DNA from: Ignavibacteriales bacterium
GTDB taxonomy: Bacteria > Bacteroidota > Ignavibacteria > Ignavibacteriales > Melioribacteraceae
Direction: 5' to 3'
Length of the DNA: 64,000 nucleotides
Assembly: GCA_026390775.1 (NCBI GenBank)
Contig: JAPLFF010000007.1
Span: 496,001-560,000, forward strand
Part shown: positions 46,257 through 56,585 of the stretch, piece after piece
Layout: the number at the start of each line of letters is the position of its first letter
Position numbering within the stretch: the first letter of the stretch is position 1
Program-made: the position numbers and the translations under genes
The notes under the pieces: generated by a model
What the model was told of the DNA's origin: nothing
The model's database searches: none
Seen by the model: the letters and a program-made list of their open reading frames with translations, nothing else

Positions 46257-46464
46257 TAATAACTCTTGTTTATTTGTTTATTACTAAAATATTTAGCGGA
46301 ATCAGTTCAAGAATAAGAAAAATTTATTAAATGAATTTAAGTAACACATCAAATAACAGGAAGAATAATTCAAACTGAAGTTTGCTTGCTGAAAATATAA
46401 TGAATTTATAATCTCAATAAAATATTTACTGACTTAAGATAACATTTTTAATTTGGAAGTGAAG

Positions 46465-46493
46465 TAATAAAAAAGACACTCAACCGAGTGCTT
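46465..46493 (-). terminator. Orphan terminator behind the T9SS remnant
   Basis: On the minus strand CACTC-GGTT-GAGTG (46490 to 46477) is followed by TCTTTTTTATT. It sits about 25 bases beyond the stop of the gene remnant at 46517 and would have been that gene's terminator. Confidence 0.65.
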
Positions 46494-46516
46494 CATGAAA
46501 GAGGATTATAAAAAAA

Positions 46517-46672
46517 TTATTTTACCAATAATAACTTTTTCACTTCAATATAATTTCCGGCTTCTAATTTATAGAAGTAAGCACCGCTCGGAAGATATGA
46601 TTCGTTAAATGTAACTTCCTTAGCAAGCATATCATAAACACGCAGATGTACATACGCTCTTTGCAGGGAGGT
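46517..46672 (-). pseudogene. Remnant of a secreted protein: T9SS sorting domain C-terminus
   Basis: The minus strand reads RAYVHLRVYDMLAKEV, then continues TFNESYLPSGAYFYKLEAGN and YIEVKKLLLVK before a stop at 46519-46517. This is the second half of a T9SS type A sorting domain (VYDxLGxEV, LxSGxYFYxLxAGxFxxxKKMxLxK). The usual NYPNPFNP part and the whole passenger protein are missing, and in-frame stops lie just upstream near 46685. No start codon serves it. It is therefore the 3' stub of a lost gene, still followed by its terminator. The rest of the gap 46257-46784 is AT-rich with nothing else recognisable. Confidence 0.8.
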
Positions 46673-46784
46673 TTGCAGTTAGTGTTAGTGAAAATTAAAA
46701 AAATCTTATAAAAAGAAATGGAATTATTGTTAAATAATTTATGTTAATATTGAATTAAGACTATCTGCCTCAACAAGGAATTAT

Positions 46785-47456
46785 ATGAAAATTATTGTAA
46801 AACTATCTTTGTTATCATTATTAATTTTTCTTGGTTGTAATTCAAACATGAAAAACAATTTATCAACAGCTGAAGTTAATGCTCAACCAAAAATTGAGGA
46901 TAAAATGAATGATCAAAATAAATATGAAGTTGCAACTTTCGGAGCGGGATGTTTCTGGTGCACGGAAGCTGTATTCCAAAGATTAAAAGGAGTTGTAAAA
47001 ATTGAAAGCGGTTACAGCGGCGGAACCGTTCCCAATCCTTCTTACGAAGCTGTCTGTACCGGAAAAACCGGACAAGTTGAATGCACACAAATAACTTTCG
47101 ATCCAAAAATAATTTCTTACAAAGAACTGCTGGAAGTCTTCTGGAAAACTCACGACCCAACAACACTTAATCGTCAAGGTCACGATTCAGGCACTCAATA
47201 CCGTTCAGTAATTTTTTATCACAATGACGAACAGAAACAGCTTGCCGAAAAATACAAGAACGAATTAGAGTCGGCTAAAATATGGAGCGATCCGATAGTA
47301 ACAGAAATAAGTCAATTCAAAAAATTTTATAAAGCAGAAGATTATCATCAAAATTATTACAACCAAAATGGCAATCAGCCGTATTGCAGTTTTGTGATAA
47401 CACCGAAGATCGAAAAATTCAAAAAAGTTTTTGCGGATAAGTTGAAGAAAGAATAG
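46785..47456 (+). CDS. msrA: Peptide methionine-S-sulfoxide reductase, lipoprotein form
   Basis: 223 residues. Catalytic motif [18 protein letters not shown], then [39 protein letters not shown] and [10 protein letters not shown]: an intact MsrA. It reduces methionine-S-sulfoxide. The first 20 residues are a lipoprotein signal ([10 protein letters not shown]), so this copy should act in the envelope, not the cytoplasm. No msrB is adjacent. Monocistronic. Confidence 0.94.
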   Translation: MKIIVKLSLLSLLIFLGCNSNMKNNLSTAEVNAQPKIEDKMNDQNKYEVATFGAGCFWCTEAVFQRLKGVVKIESGYSGGTVPNPSYEAVCTGKTGQVECTQITFDPKIISYKELLEVFWKTHDPTTLNRQGHDSGTQYRSVIFYHNDEQKQLAEKYKNELESAKIWSDPIVTEISQFKKFYKAEDYHQNYYNQNGNQPYCSFVITPKIEKFKKVFADKLKKE

Positions 47457-47555
47457 CACGCAGATTGAATTGATTAAACAGATTTGAACAGATAAAAAAA
47501 TTTTTCTGTAATAACTAAATTAAAGTTTTCAGCAAGTCAAGTTGGTTTAGGGGAT

Positions 47556-48971
47556 TTATTTAAGTAAAACCATTTTACCGCCTATTACTTTTCGATTATG
47601 CATTATTAAATAAAAATAAATTCCGGAAGAAACTTCTTTTTCAAAATCATTCTTACCGTTCCACATAACAAAATGTTCACCGGCATTTTTTTCTTCTCTT
47701 AATAACTCTCTTACTTTTTCTCCAAGTGAATTGTAAATAATAATTGAGACGTTTTCACGTTGGGGCAGAACAAAATTTATTGTTGTGTTCGGATTAAATG
47801 GATTAGGGTAATTTCCTTTTAACAAAAAATCAGTTGGTAATACTTTTTCATCTTCTACATCCGTATAACTTCCCGTTATTTGGTGAAGATAAACATAAGG
47901 CGAATCTATTATCGGAGTCCCTCTGAGCTTTACATCTTTTATGTTTAAGGCATAGATTCTCTTTTCTTCTTTGATCGAAAAAATAAATAAAGAATCGTTT
48001 TTAACATGGGCGAATAAAATACCTTCTTTATCAAAATTATATGTTGAACCGATATTACCGATTACAACTTGTTTATTTGCGAAAGAATATGAATTAAGGT
48101 CAAGATTTTCTTTTACCAATTTCCCGCTTTCGATATAATATAGATTTCCATTTACGAACCTCCACGTAAGCCATATCGGAACTGTTATATGATCTCCTGC
48201 GGGTTTCAATCTTTTCATAATAGTAATCTTATTATTTTCAAATGAACACAAATGGAAAATTCCCCAAATATCTTCTTGAACCAAATATAAATTGTTGGAT
48301 ATATAATTAATCTTTGAGGCATTCATGTTGTGAATACTACTACTATCACTAATGTTTATTCTTTTATTGAGTTGTAGCTCCGGAGAAATAGAAAGATCTT
48401 CGAGATAAAAACTGAAAGTATATGGATGTGGTCCCTCGAGAACAACCAAATCTTGACCATCCACCTTACCAACAAAGTGAATTAAAGTATTATCATTAAC
48501 TTTTTGAAATTGGTATAATGAATCGTTCCTTAAAAAAACGGCAGCGCCCCTTCTGCCATAATAAATCCATGCACCTGTAGAAGTCTTTCTTATTTGCGAG
48601 TCAAAATAATAATACGAATCAAGTGCATCGTAACCAGGATGATCTGCAAACAATAAACGGCTGCTTCCGGTGGCTGCATTATACAAATGCCCGTTAATCC
48701 ATGGATAATGATAAACTCTGTCCGCACCAGAACTATTAAATAGTAAATATGTCGTGGAATCATGGACAAAAACATTTGAACAACCTGTTGAATAAGTCTC
48801 ACCTGAATCATTTCTACTAACCCAATTCCATAGAGTATCGCTTAAATCAATGTTTGGTTTTGTAAAACTTATCCGTAATAAATTTCCTCTAGTCTCTTGA
48901 ACCTGGCTATACTGAATTCCTTGCAAAAAAAATAGGATAAATAATGCAATTACGACAACAATTTTTTTCAT
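47556..48971 (-). CDS. Secreted protein with T9SS type A sorting domain
   Basis: 471 residues with a signal peptide (MKKIVVVIALFILFFLQGIQ). The body of about 360 residues has beta-propeller-like repeats (LYLVQEDIWGIFHLCSFENN, GNLYYIESGKLVKENLDL) but no family I recognise. The final 90 residues are a complete T9SS type A domain: LKGNYPNPFNPNTTINFVLP, IYNSLGEKVREL and SGIYFYLI followed by a KMVLLK end. It should be exported by the type IX system and fixed to or released from the cell surface. The gene is monocistronic. Confidence 0.85.
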   Translation of the reverse strand: MKKIVVVIALFILFFLQGIQYSQVQETRGNLLRISFTKPNIDLSDTLWNWVSRNDSGETYSTGCSNVFVHDSTTYLLFNSSGADRVYHYPWINGHLYNAATGSSRLLFADHPGYDALDSYYYFDSQIRKTSTGAWIYYGRRGAAVFLRNDSLYQFQKVNDNTLIHFVGKVDGQDLVVLEGPHPYTFSFYLEDLSISPELQLNKRINISDSSSIHNMNASKINYISNNLYLVQEDIWGIFHLCSFENNKITIMKRLKPAGDHITVPIWLTWRFVNGNLYYIESGKLVKENLDLNSYSFANKQVVIGNIGSTYNFDKEGILFAHVKNDSLFIFSIKEEKRIYALNIKDVKLRGTPIIDSPYVYLHQITGSYTDVEDEKVLPTDFLLKGNYPNPFNPNTTINFVLPQRENVSIIIYNSLGEKVRELLREEKNAGEHFVMWNGKNDFEKEVSSGIYFYLIMHNRKVIGGKMVLLK

Positions 48972-49178
48972 TGTGAACCCCCTGCTTTACAAAATTAAGA
49001 TGTACACTCTTAGTATAGAAAAACAGATTTTGAACAGATATTAATTATAAAATACTGCGATTTTAATTTGAAGGAAAGTGGAATAATCCGGGTGAAAAAA
49101 TAGATTCAAAATATTCTTTGAGTCATTGATCTAATCGGACTATTTTACTTATATAAAATCTTTTCACAAGGTGAAAAA

Positions 49179-51458
49179 ATGAAAAAGCTTCATTTATTTT
49201 TTATTGCTGCTCTTTTCTCGTTTAGCTTCTTATCAGCACAAACAGAACAATCAATTCAACTTAAGGACGGATGGAAATTCAAGGTCGGTGATAATTTAGA
49301 TTATGCAAAACCAGGATATGATGATGGTCAATGGAAAGGAATTCAAGTTGATAAAATTTGGGAACAGCAAGGTTACGATCCACTAGATGGTTATGCTTGG
49401 TTTCGTATTAAGATTTTTATTCCTTCTTCATTAAAAAATAATTCATTCTTAAAAGACAGTTTGAAAATATTTCTAGGTAAGGTGAACAATTTTGATCAAT
49501 CATTTATCAACGGAAATATTTTCGGCATCAACGGAAAAAATGTAAGTGCAACTACAATTATTGATACAAGCTTTCTTAATGCGCCAACAATACTTTGGGA
49601 TTACAACCGCCGTTATACTCTTCATGTAAATGATCCAAGAATTTTGTGGGATAAAGAAAATGTAATAGCTGTTCGTGTTTTTGATCAAGGCGGACAAGGA
49701 GGAATTTACACCGGTAATGCCGCAATTAGTATGGTTCATATCAGCGAGTATTTATCGCTTGATTACCAGCAAGTTCCCTTTCTCTTTAAAAATAAAACCG
49801 CTTCAAAATCATTAACAATAAAAAATACTTCCGATAAGCTCATAATTAGCGGAAAGTTTATCATCCGCGCAGAAAACAAATTGAACAAAGAAATTATTTA
49901 TGAAAAATCCTCAGAAATTAAACTCAAGCCAAACGATTCACGGAAATTTGATTTCAGTTTGATGAATCAAGATCAATCAAGTTATGTGAATTACATATTT
50001 GAATTTGCTCACAACAAAGAACAAACTACTTTTAAGGAAGAAACTCCATACATATTAACTTTAGCGCAATCTCAAAAACCAAAGATTAACGGTGCTAAAG
50101 TTTACGGACAACGATCGAACAAACCTTTTCTCTACACAATAGCTGCAACCGGTGTGAGACCAATGATGTTTGATGCAGTCAATCTTCCAAAAGGATTATC
50201 AATAGATAAAAAAACCGGAATTATTGCAGGAAAAGTTTCCGACAAAGCAGAATACAATGTAACACTTGTAGCAAAAAATAAATTTGGTTCAGCAAAGAGC
50301 AAATTAAGAATTGAAATAGGTGATAAACTTGCTCTCACTCCGCCAATGGGATGGAACAGTTGGAACGTTTGGGGATTAACTGTTGACCAGGAAAAAGTTT
50401 TAGCTTCGGCAAAAGTTTATAAAGAAAAAGGATTGATGAATCACGGATGGACTTTTATTAATATTGATGACGGTTGGGAAATTGTCGGTAACTCACCTGA
50501 TCCCAAACGTGCTGCGGACGGAAATATTTTATGCAATTCTAAATTTCCAAATATGAAAGCACTTGGCGATAGTCTCCATTCACTCGGACTTAAATTCGGA
50601 ATTTATAGTTCGCCGGGTCCACTTACGTGCGGCGGTTATACCGCAACATATCAGCATGAACTTCAAGATGCAAAATCGTTTGCTTCTTGGGGTATTGATT
50701 ATTTGAAATATGATTGGTGTTCATACGATAATATTGCAAAAGACACTTCGCGCGCCGAGAGGATTAAACCATACATAATTATGCAAGAAGCTCTGCAAAA
50801 AATTGACCGTGATATTGTGTACAGCTTGTGCCAATATGGAATGAGCAAAGTTTGGGAATGGGGTGGAAGTGTTGGAGGAAATTTGTGGCGCACAACCGGC
50901 GATATTAACGACACATGGCAAAGTTTAAGTGATATTGGATTCAGTCAAATTGAAAATGCAAAATATGCTAAACCAGGTAACTGGAACGATCCCGATATGC
51001 TTGTTGTTGGCTGGGTTGGTTGGGGACCAAGTCTGCATCCGACAAAATTAACTCCCGATGAGCAATACATACATATCAGCATGTGGAGTTTACTCTCTGC
51101 TCCGCTTCTCATCGGTTGCGATCTTACAAGACTGGATGATTTTACTCTGAACTTATTAACAAATGATGATGTACTTGCAATAGATCAAGATCCGCTTGGA
51201 AAGCAGGCAACACCAAAAATCATCAAAGATAATATTCAAGTTTGGGTAAAGGACTTGGAAGACGGAAATAAAGCAATTGGGATTTTTAATCTTGGAAGTG
51301 AATCCAAAAAATATTCCTTAGATTTTTCGGAGATTGGAATAAAAACAAACTCAAAGGTTCGTGATCTATGGCGGCAGAAAGATTTAGGAAAGTTCAAAGA
51401 GAAATTTGAAACTCTTGTTCCTTCACACGGTGTAGTGCTAATAAAATTATTTGAATGA
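49179..51458 (+). CDS. Secreted multidomain alpha-galactosidase (GH27)
   Basis: 759 residues with a signal peptide (cut near LSAQTEQ). Residues about 25-190 form a jelly-roll like the sugar-binding domain of GH2 enzymes (YDDGQWKGIQVDKIWEQQGY). A beta-domain follows, then an Ig-like He_PIG module (about 305-385: NLPKGLSIDKKTGIIAGKVS), and residues about 387-759 are GH27 (LTPPMGWNSWNVWG, INIDDGWE, YLKYDWC with the nucleophile Asp, WRTTGDINDTW with the likely acid/base Asp, NDPDMLVVG). It removes terminal alpha-galactose or related sugars. No other glycan genes are nearby. Confidence 0.92.
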   Translation: MKKLHLFFIAALFSFSFLSAQTEQSIQLKDGWKFKVGDNLDYAKPGYDDGQWKGIQVDKIWEQQGYDPLDGYAWFRIKIFIPSSLKNNSFLKDSLKIFLGKVNNFDQSFINGNIFGINGKNVSATTIIDTSFLNAPTILWDYNRRYTLHVNDPRILWDKENVIAVRVFDQGGQGGIYTGNAAISMVHISEYLSLDYQQVPFLFKNKTASKSLTIKNTSDKLIISGKFIIRAENKLNKEIIYEKSSEIKLKPNDSRKFDFSLMNQDQSSYVNYIFEFAHNKEQTTFKEETPYILTLAQSQKPKINGAKVYGQRSNKPFLYTIAATGVRPMMFDAVNLPKGLSIDKKTGIIAGKVSDKAEYNVTLVAKNKFGSAKSKLRIEIGDKLALTPPMGWNSWNVWGLTVDQEKVLASAKVYKEKGLMNHGWTFINIDDGWEIVGNSPDPKRAADGNILCNSKFPNMKALGDSLHSLGLKFGIYSSPGPLTCGGYTATYQHELQDAKSFASWGIDYLKYDWCSYDNIAKDTSRAERIKPYIIMQEALQKIDRDIVYSLCQYGMSKVWEWGGSVGGNLWRTTGDINDTWQSLSDIGFSQIENAKYAKPGNWNDPDMLVVGWVGWGPSLHPTKLTPDEQYIHISMWSLLSAPLLIGCDLTRLDDFTLNLLTNDDVLAIDQDPLGKQATPKIIKDNIQVWVKDLEDGNKAIGIFNLGSESKKYSLDFSEIGIKTNSKVRDLWRQKDLGKFKEKFETLVPSHGVVLIKLFE

Positions 51459-51552
51459 ACCTTTTAAGCTTATTCTGATTTATTTCTTAAAAAGTTTATT
51501 GTTATATTTGTACAGATAGTTTTTAACATTGTAAGATTTGCAGAAAAATTAG

Positions 51553-51588
51553 AGGACTTACATTTTAGATAATTGTAAGTCCTTTTTT
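51553..51588 (+). terminator. Terminator of the alpha-galactosidase gene
   Basis: Stem AGGACTTAC / GTAAGTCCT (51553-51561, 51575-51583) followed by TTTTTTGTT. It lies between the GH27 gene and typA. Confidence 0.85.
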
Positions 51589-51662
51589 GTTGACCATTCA
51601 TCATACTGTTAGTTTAAAAACATATCGAAATCAATTACCATATTTTAACAATTGGAGAAGTA

Positions 51663-53471
51663 GTGAAAGGAATTAGAAACATTGCTATTATAGCGCACGT
51701 AGATCACGGCAAAACAACATTAGTTGATCAAATATTAAAACAGTGCAGCGTTTTCAGAAAAAACCAAGTAGTGCGGGAAAGATTCTTAGATTCAAACGAT
51801 CTTGAGCGGGAACGAGGAATAACCATCCTTGCAAAAAACATCAGCATTCCATTCAAAGATTATAAAATTAATTTGATTGACACACCCGGTCATGCTGATT
51901 TTGGCGGTGAAGTTGAACGCGTTTTGAAAATGGCAGATGGTGTATTGCTTCTTGTTGATGCATTTGAAGGACCAATGCCGCAAACAAGATTTGTTCTTGA
52001 AAAAGCTTTAGCTCTTCATTTAAAACCTATAGTCGTTATCAATAAAATAGACAGAACTGATAATCGTCCGGTAGAAGTACTTGACGAGATTTATGATTTG
52101 TTCATAGATTTAGATGCACACGAGGACCAACTTGGTTTTCCGGTAATCTATGCAAGTGGAAGAGAAGGTTGGGCAGTAAAAGATTTAAAAGATCCGCGCA
52201 CAAATATCAGTCCCCTTTTAGATTCAATAATTAATGATCTCCCTTCACCTCCTGTACTAGAAGGTACAACTCAGATTCAAGTTACTTCGCTCGATTATAG
52301 TGATTATGTAGGAAGAATTGGAATCGGCAGAGTTTTCAGAGGAACATTAAAACGGGAAGAAAAATTATCTATCATAAAAAGAGACGGTTCAATTCGTGAT
52401 ACTGTTCCAAAACAAATATTCGTTTTTGATGGTCTTACTAGAACTGAAGTTGATGAAGTTCAATGCGGAGACATTTGTGCAATCGTTGGAATTGAAGATA
52501 TAGATATTGGCGATACAATCTGTGATGCACTAAATCCTGAACCGCTTGAAATTATTTCGATAGATGAACCGACCATTAGCATGACTTTCACCGTTAATAA
52601 TTCTCCTTTTTACGGAAGAGAAGGAAAATACGTTACGTCGCGTCAACTAAGAGACAGACTTTATAAAGAATTAGAACACAACGTTTCTCTCAAAGTGCAA
52701 GACACAGCCTCACCGGATTCTTACAAAGTTTCCGGCAGAGGAATATTACATCTTTCAATATTAATTGAAAATATGCGCCGTGAAGGATATGAACTTCAGA
52801 TTCGCGAACCGAAAGTAATTTACAGAGAGATCAAAGGAAAAAAGGCAGAGCCTATCGAAGTTCTTGTTGTTGATGTTCCTTCAGAGCTTGCCGGAAAAGT
52901 TATTGAACTTGTTGGTCAACGCAGAGGTGAATTATTAAAAATGGAATCCAAAGGAAATTTGAATAAACTTGAATTTCATATTCCAACAAGAGGAATTGTT
53001 GGTCTGCGTACAAAAGTTTTAACTGCAACTTCTGGTGAAGGAATAATGCATCACAGATTTTTTCAATATGAATATTTTAAAGGCGCAATAAACAAAGTTA
53101 CAAGCGGTGTACTGATCTCTATGGATGAAGGGCCATCTACAGCTTATGCCATTGATTCTCTTCAGGATAGAGGTAAATTTTTTATTGATCCGGGTGACAT
53201 TGTTTACAAAGGACAAATAATCGGCGAGCATACTAAAGAGAATGATATTGAAGTTAACATACAACGTGGGAAAAAATTATCAAACATGCGCGCTTCGGGA
53301 TCGGATAAAGCTGTTAAAATAACCCCGGCAATAAAATTCTCTTTGGAGGAAGCTTTGGAATATATTTCTGAAGATGAATTGGTTGAAGTTACGCCAAAAT
53401 CAATTCGTTTAAGAAAATTGCATTTAGACGCAAATGACAGAAAAAGATATAATCTTGGAAAGACTATTTGA
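51663..53471 (+). CDS. typA: Ribosome-associated GTPase TypA/BipA
   Basis: 602 residues from GTG 51663 with TGGAGAAG upstream. Translational GTPase motifs: [14 protein letters not shown] (G1), [11 protein letters not shown] (G2), [11 protein letters not shown] (G3), NKIDR (G4). C-terminal [20 protein letters not shown] and [20 protein letters not shown] are TypA-specific. It aids ribosome assembly and stress adaptation. The length is normal. Confidence 0.97.
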   Translation: MKGIRNIAIIAHVDHGKTTLVDQILKQCSVFRKNQVVRERFLDSNDLERERGITILAKNISIPFKDYKINLIDTPGHADFGGEVERVLKMADGVLLLVDAFEGPMPQTRFVLEKALALHLKPIVVINKIDRTDNRPVEVLDEIYDLFIDLDAHEDQLGFPVIYASGREGWAVKDLKDPRTNISPLLDSIINDLPSPPVLEGTTQIQVTSLDYSDYVGRIGIGRVFRGTLKREEKLSIIKRDGSIRDTVPKQIFVFDGLTRTEVDEVQCGDICAIVGIEDIDIGDTICDALNPEPLEIISIDEPTISMTFTVNNSPFYGREGKYVTSRQLRDRLYKELEHNVSLKVQDTASPDSYKVSGRGILHLSILIENMRREGYELQIREPKVIYREIKGKKAEPIEVLVVDVPSELAGKVIELVGQRRGELLKMESKGNLNKLEFHIPTRGIVGLRTKVLTATSGEGIMHHRFFQYEYFKGAINKVTSGVLISMDEGPSTAYAIDSLQDRGKFFIDPGDIVYKGQIIGEHTKENDIEVNIQRGKKLSNMRASGSDKAVKITPAIKFSLEEALEYISEDELVEVTPKSIRLRKLHLDANDRKRYNLGKTI

Positions 53472-53506
53472 TATAATCAAAAAGTCATATACTTTTAGGG
53501 TATTAA

Positions 53507-53530
53507 ATTCTTACTATAGTTGGTAAGAAT
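53507..53530 (+). promoter_or_regulatory. Hairpin in the leader of the cold-shock gene
   Basis: ATTCTTAC / GTAAGAAT pair with an eight-base loop, 30 bases before the csp start and 35 after the typA stop. It could be a weak typA terminator or a structured leader of the cold-shock mRNA; sequence alone does not decide. Confidence 0.45.
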
Positions 53531-53560
53531 GTTTTAACATCAAAAGGAGAGCAACACAGT

Positions 53561-53764
53561 ATGGCAAAGGGAACAGTAAAATGGTTCAACGACAAAAAAG
53601 GGTTTGGTTTTATTACTCCAGAATCTGGACCAGACGTTTTTGTTCATCATTCTGCAATTCAATCTGATGGATTTAAAACTCTAGCTGAAGGCGATAAAGT
53701 AGAGTTTGAAATCGTCGATGGGCCAAAAGGTCCGGGAGCAGCTAACGTTAAGAAAATAGACTAA
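53561..53764 (+). CDS. csp: Cold-shock protein (CspA family)
   Basis: 67 residues, one cold-shock domain with both RNA-binding motifs, KGFGFI and VFVHHSAI. N-terminus [25 protein letters not shown] ribosome site. An RNA chaperone; C-terminal [10 protein letters not shown] is usual. Followed by a strong terminator. Confidence 0.96.
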   Translation: MAKGTVKWFNDKKGFGFITPESGPDVFVHHSAIQSDGFKTLAEGDKVEFEIVDGPKGPGAANVKKID

Positions 53765-53805
53765 TCTTTTTCAGAACTTAACAAATAACTATCCAGTGAT
53801 TTTCC

Positions 53806-53838
53806 AAAGAGGCAGACATAAAAGTTTGCCTCTTTTTT
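53806..53838 (+). terminator. Terminator of the cold-shock gene
   Basis: Stem AAAGAGGCA / TGCCTCTTT with a T-run of about nine, 42 bases after the csp stop. Confidence 0.88.
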
Positions 53839-53917
53839 TTTATTCCAACAATTGTTTCTTGACAGCGAATAGAATTATTCGTTTTTTGCTATAAGATAAT
53901 TTTGAGAGATATCTGAA

Positions 53918-54640
53918 ATGAAAAAATATCGAAACAAATCTCCTGAAGAAGTAATTAAGTTAGTAACAACAGAAATTATTGAACGCGCAATCAAACTTGG
54001 AAGTAAAAAAAAACGATCTATATATATTAGTATTACTTCGGGCGGAAAAGGGACAGACGTCCTTACACTTAATCCAAAAACAAATGAAGGCAAAATTAAT
54101 TTAGAAAAATTTTTTACTCCCATTCGAAGACACTACACTTTTTCCGGATTAGGCTCTCCCGAAGAACCTAACGCAATTCATTGGCGTTCACTAAACCTTC
54201 CGTTTGGCAGGAGAACACTTTTAACATTTCAAGTGGCGATTTCTTTTTTATTAAAAGGTACTCCAATAAAAAATAAATTTTATAAATGGATGGGCGCACA
54301 CATCGGGAAAGGTGCAGAAATTATGCAGATGACTTGGTTAGATCACTTTCGGCCTGAATTAATTTTCATTGGTGATAACACTCTCCTCGGTGCATACACT
54401 CAATTAACAGTTCACGCTTACGAAGGTGCGGGTAAATTTCGGTACGGATTAATTGAGATTGGCAATAATTGTAAATTGGGCGCCGGAACCGGTATGGGAC
54501 CGATTCAAATTGAAGATAATGTTAGAACACTTCCGGGTACAACACTATCACCATATTTCTCTGTTATCAGATCCGGTTCGGTTGTAGGATGGAATCCTCC
54601 GAATGTGAAGGAATTAAAACCGAAAGATGATAAGAAATAA
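53918..54640 (+). CDS. Hexapeptide-repeat transferase-like protein
   Basis: 240 residues. The C-terminal 140 residues form a left-handed beta-helix of the LbetaH acyltransferase type (KWMGAHIGKGAEIMQM, LIFIGDNTLLGAYTQLTVHA, EIGNNCKLGAGTGMGPIQIE). The N-terminal 95 residues are a separate basic/beta domain (KKKRSIYISITSGGKGTDVL) that I do not recognise. Substrate unknown. Converges on the ABC-F gene with a 17-base gap. Confidence 0.75.
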   Translation: MKKYRNKSPEEVIKLVTTEIIERAIKLGSKKKRSIYISITSGGKGTDVLTLNPKTNEGKINLEKFFTPIRRHYTFSGLGSPEEPNAIHWRSLNLPFGRRTLLTFQVAISFLLKGTPIKNKFYKWMGAHIGKGAEIMQMTWLDHFRPELIFIGDNTLLGAYTQLTVHAYEGAGKFRYGLIEIGNNCKLGAGTGMGPIQIEDNVRTLPGTTLSPYFSVIRSGSVVGWNPPNVKELKPKDDKK

Positions 54641-54657
54641 ATTATTGTATGAATTAA

Positions 54658-56538
54658 TTAACTGTTATTAATTTTTTCCAACTCTTCCCACCGATCAAAC
54701 AATTTTTTTATTTTCGTTTTAGCTTGTTCTAATTGTGTATTGAGTTCGTTTGTTTGTGCTGCATACTTATCATAAAAATCCGGCGAAGAGAATATTCCCT
54801 CAATTCTTTCTATTTCATTTTCTGTTTTTATGATTTCTTCTTCGATAGTTTTTAACTCTTTAGATTCTTTCCAAGTTAATTTTTTTGTTTTTGGTTTTAC
54901 ACGAGGATCATCTTTTTTCTCTTTTACTTCTGGAGTAAGATTATTTTTTATACGTGTTTTTCTTTTCTCGATATAATAATCATAATCACCCTCACTGAAA
55001 TAAGTCTCTCCGTTTCCTTCAAATGCAAGAATTCCATTACAAACACGATTCAGAAAATATCTATCATGACTAACAACAACTACGCATCCCTCAAAAGAGA
55101 TAAGCGCTTCTTCTAAAACACGCAGAGTAGGCAGATCAAGATCATTTGTTGGTTCATCAAGAAGTAAAAAATTCCCGCCGTTTTTTAAAATCCTCGCCAA
55201 TGTAAGCCGGCTTTTTTCTCCTCCGGAAAGTCTTCCGACTTTTGTATTAATTCGATCATCAGAAAAAAGAAACCGTCTAAGATATGTCCACACACTTATT
55301 TCCGTTTTACCAAACTTAAGTGTTTCACTCCCTTCGCCTATAGCTTCAATTACAGTGTCATCATCATTTAATAATAACCTTGCTTGATCAACGTAATTGA
55401 ATTCTGTTTTTTCTCCGGTATCAATTTTACCAAACGTCGGCTGAAGAATTCCTAAAATAATTTTGAGCAGTGTTGTTTTTCCAATTCCATTTTTACCAAT
55501 TATACCTAATTTTCTTCCGGGTATAAAATTAAAGTTCAATCCATTGAACAGAATTCTTTCACCAAGTTTAATACCGACATTTTTTAGCTCAACGACTTTA
55601 TTGCCTAATTTCTCGCTGGGAGGGATAATTAGTTCAACATCGAGTTCAACTTCGGTGTTTTGTTGTGAAGCAACTTCGTAAAAATTATCGAGCCGGCTTT
55701 TTGCTTTTGTCCTTCTTGCACGCGGACCACGTTTAACCCATTCAAGTTCGCGCCGTAAGAAATTTCGCCGTTTCTGTTCTTCAATTTCTTTTACTGTTTG
55801 TCTTTCCGTCTTGTTAATTAAGTAGTCGGTGTAATTACCTTGATGTGAAAAAAATACCCCTGAAGCAAGTTCAACAATTCTGTTTGCAATGCTATCTAGA
55901 AAATAACGATCGTGCGTTACAAAAATACATGTGCCTTTGTAGTGCGAAAGAAAATCTTCGATCCATTCAATTGAATCGGTATCAAGATGGTTGGTTGGTT
56001 CATCAAGAATTAGTAAATCGGGTTGAGAAATTAAAGCACGGCATAAAGCAACACGCCTCTTCTCACCGCCGGATAATGTTGCAACAACTCTTCCAGGTTC
56101 GGGTGCGTGCAATGAATTAATAAGCAGATCAATTTTTCGTTCTAGATTCCAGCCATCGAGTTGTGAAATTTTTTCTTCTAGAATATGTCTTTTCGATGAA
56201 TCATGCGATAGATTTTCATACTCGTGTATTAATTCAATAATACGTACAGCGCCATCTAAAATATTATCATGAACTTTTTTTGTCTCATCAAGAGTAAATT
56301 CTTGTGATAGAAATCCAATTACAAGATCTTTCTTCTTAGCAATTTTACCGGTATCGGGAACTATAACTCCGGATATAACTTTTAGAAATGTGGATTTCCC
56401 CGCTCCGTTTCTTCCCACTAATCCAATGCGGTCACCTTCGTGAACACTTAGCGAAGCTTTATCTAAAACTATTTGTTCACCATAATGAACTTCAAGTTCA
56501 AGTGCAGACAGGATTACCGGGTTAATATTATTTTCCAC
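54658..56538 (-). CDS. ABC-F ATPase, Uup-like
   Basis: 626 residues from GTG 56538. Two ABC domains without membrane parts: Walker A GLVGRNGAGKSTFLK and GIIGKNGIGKTTLLK, signatures LSGGEKRRVAL and LSGGEKSRLTL, Walker B LLILDEPTNHLDT and LLLDEPTNDLDL. After the second domain there is a charged linker and a C-terminal coiled coil (about 560-625), the Uup arrangement. ABC-F proteins act on ribosomes or, for Uup, also on branched DNA. Confidence 0.92.
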   Translation of the reverse strand: MENNINPVILSALELEVHYGEQIVLDKASLSVHEGDRIGLVGRNGAGKSTFLKVISGVIVPDTGKIAKKKDLVIGFLSQEFTLDETKKVHDNILDGAVRIIELIHEYENLSHDSSKRHILEEKISQLDGWNLERKIDLLINSLHAPEPGRVVATLSGGEKRRVALCRALISQPDLLILDEPTNHLDTDSIEWIEDFLSHYKGTCIFVTHDRYFLDSIANRIVELASGVFFSHQGNYTDYLINKTERQTVKEIEEQKRRNFLRRELEWVKRGPRARRTKAKSRLDNFYEVASQQNTEVELDVELIIPPSEKLGNKVVELKNVGIKLGERILFNGLNFNFIPGRKLGIIGKNGIGKTTLLKIILGILQPTFGKIDTGEKTEFNYVDQARLLLNDDDTVIEAIGEGSETLKFGKTEISVWTYLRRFLFSDDRINTKVGRLSGGEKSRLTLARILKNGGNFLLLDEPTNDLDLPTLRVLEEALISFEGCVVVVSHDRYFLNRVCNGILAFEGNGETYFSEGDYDYYIEKRKTRIKNNLTPEVKEKKDDPRVKPKTKKLTWKESKELKTIEEEIIKTENEIERIEGIFSSPDFYDKYAAQTNELNTQLEQAKTKIKKLFDRWEELEKINNS

Positions 56539-56585
56539 TTTGCCTTAAGATAATTGATGGGGAATAAAAAATCTGTAGGTTTTCC

